From NCBI GenBank assembly GCA_021781695.1, contig JAJXWG010000066.1, positions 1 to 8,167 on the forward strand: a stretch of 8,167 nt of DNA, in the 5' to 3' direction. Within the stretch, counting starts at the first letter, position 1. Every line of letters starts with the position of its first letter. Below the pieces are notes generated by a model. That model was not told the origin of the DNA. It was given only the letters and a program-made list of their open reading frames with translations, and searched no databases. Below, piece after piece: positions 7,906 through 8,167 of the stretch. Position numbers and translations under genes: made by a program. This DNA comes from Pseudomonadota bacterium (GTDB lineage Bacteria; Pseudomonadota; Gammaproteobacteria; Burkholderiales; Gallionellaceae).

Positions 7906-7933
7906 CTATATTGAAAAAAACAGTGCCGGTCAA
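7905..7933 (-). promoter_or_regulatory. Sigma-70-type promoter of the mraZ operon
   Basis: On the minus strand, -35 TTGACC (7933-7928) and -10 TATAGT (7910-7905) are separated by exactly 17 bases; each differs from consensus at one position. Initiation would fall near 7898, giving a leader of only about 30 bases before the mraZ ATG. A-tracts directly upstream could act as an UP element. No other promoter in the window is comparably clear, so it probably drives the whole cluster. Confidence 0.8.
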
Positions 7934-7935
7934 GC

Positions 7936-7951
7936 AAAAAACATGTTTTTT
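7936..7951. repeat. 16-base perfect palindrome upstream of the -35 box
   Basis: Six A, CATG, six T: a perfect dyad starting 3 bases upstream of the mraZ -35 hexamer. It has no GC-rich stem, so it is not an intrinsic terminator. It may be a regulator site, part of an AT-rich UP element, or chance in AT-rich DNA. Confidence 0.5.
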
Positions 7952-8089
7952 CTTTACAAGACAAAGAGTTAGGAGGAAATATTGAAATATACAAATGTGC
8001 TTAAAAAGCAATGAATTGCATAAATAACCTAAAGCCATTTATGACGGAGGCGGGAATTTTCTGATAGGCAAAGAATGATTGATGACGAG

Positions 8090-8126
8090 GAATAAAGTCT
8101 GTCGGATGAGAATAAAGTCTGTCGGA
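8090..8126. repeat. Two exact 17-base direct repeats, 20-base period
   Basis: GAATAAAGTCTGTCGGA occurs at 8090-8106 and again at 8110-8126. Reading in 20-base registers from TG, the unit at 8100-8119 starts TGTCGGATGAG, and the unit before it (8080-8099) also begins with TG and shares the AATAAAGTC tail. Repeated transposase-binding units starting with TG occur at the ends of IS21-like and TniA/Tn7-like elements. No transposase gene is seen within the window, so this stays a repeat of unknown role. Confidence 0.8.
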
Positions 8127-8133
8127 AGACAGA
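8118..8133. repeat. Small hairpin at the second direct repeat
   Basis: TCTGTC, loop GGAA, GACAGA: a perfect 6-base stem with a GNRA-type loop, overlapping the end of the second direct repeat. It lacks a following T-run on the plus strand and so does not look like an intrinsic terminator. Confidence 0.5.
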
Positions 8134-8167
8134 AATATGAGCCCTAAATCCGCATCTAGCTATATGG

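Larger units (their letters stand above)
7934..8167. other. AT-rich non-coding region upstream of the operon
   Basis: No convincing gene is seen. The region is clearly more AT-rich than the cluster and holds the palindrome at 7936-7951, an 8-base tandem repeat (GAAATATT, GAAATATA at 7976-7991), two overlapping small dyads at 7998-8019 (TGCTT/AAGCA and GCAAT/ATTGC) and the 17-base direct repeats at 8090-8126. Open frames here are no longer than about 20 codons on the plus strand, and the longer minus-strand frame has no family resemblance and overlaps mraZ. Confidence 0.7.

Noticed and set aside
7971..8014. AGGAGG on the plus strand followed 5 bases later by TTG and a 10-codon frame
   Set aside because: The Shine-Dalgarno is perfect, but the frame ends after ten codons and nothing else supports a gene; probably chance in AT-rich DNA.
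7998..8019. Overlapping dyads that could form alternative hairpins (riboswitch- or attenuator-like)
   Set aside because: Stems are only 5 base pairs and AT-containing, there is no T-run, and they lie upstream of the promoter, so they are not in the mraZ leader.
7757..8038. 93-codon minus-strand frame overlapping the mraZ start and promoter
   Set aside because: It is out of frame with mraZ, crosses the promoter and operator, and its translation resembles nothing known.
8090..8126. Direct repeats as the start of a CRISPR array
   Set aside because: Only two 17-base units separated by 3 bases; the repeats are too short and there are no spacers.
8082..8147. 21-codon plus-strand frame through the direct repeats
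   Set aside because: It has a weak ribosome binding site and no recognisable product, and its content is set by the repeats. Better explained as repeat DNA.

Overview
This window is the 5' two-thirds of a division and cell wall (dcw) cluster, read entirely on the minus strand. In transcription order (right to left) it holds mraZ, rsmH (mraW), ftsL, ftsI, murE, murF, mraY and the first 125 codons of murD, which runs off the left edge. Gene order, the meso-diaminopimelate type MurE and close agreement with E. coli-type MraY, MurF and FtsI point to a Gram-negative proteobacterium. The wording of the proteins looks betaproteobacterial, perhaps near Nitrosomonadales/Gallionellaceae; that placement is an inference from general resemblance, not from a search.

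Layout: positions 1-7865 are almost wholly coding, and the genes are packed without real gaps. Neighbours overlap by 1 to 11 bases, or are 2 bases apart at murF/mraY, which indicates one polycistronic, translationally coupled unit. The lead promoter can be read directly: TTGACC, 17 bases, TATAGT at 7905-7933. Between the promoter and the mraZ start lie four direct 10-base repeats of the TGGGN type known as MraZ-binding sites. The first overlaps the -10 box and the last serves as the mraZ ribosome binding site, so mraZ is very probably autoregulated.

Positions 7934-8167 are an AT-rich non-coding stretch. It holds a 16-base palindrome just upstream of the -35 box and, at its far end, two exact 17-base direct repeats with a 20-base period next to a small hairpin. 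The repeats resemble the repeated terminal sites of transposons such as IS21-like or TniA/Tn7-like elements, but no transposase is visible before the window ends.

Together the genes supply a transcription regulator (MraZ), a 16S rRNA methyltransferase (RsmH), two membrane divisome proteins (FtsL and the septal transpeptidase FtsI), and consecutive steps of peptidoglycan precursor synthesis: MurE and MurF build the pentapeptide, MraY makes lipid I, and MurD acts earlier by adding D-glutamate. This is core housekeeping DNA. I found no undescribed multi-gene system; the points worth a second look are the operator architecture, the transposon-end-like repeats upstream, and a heptamer repeat inside murD.
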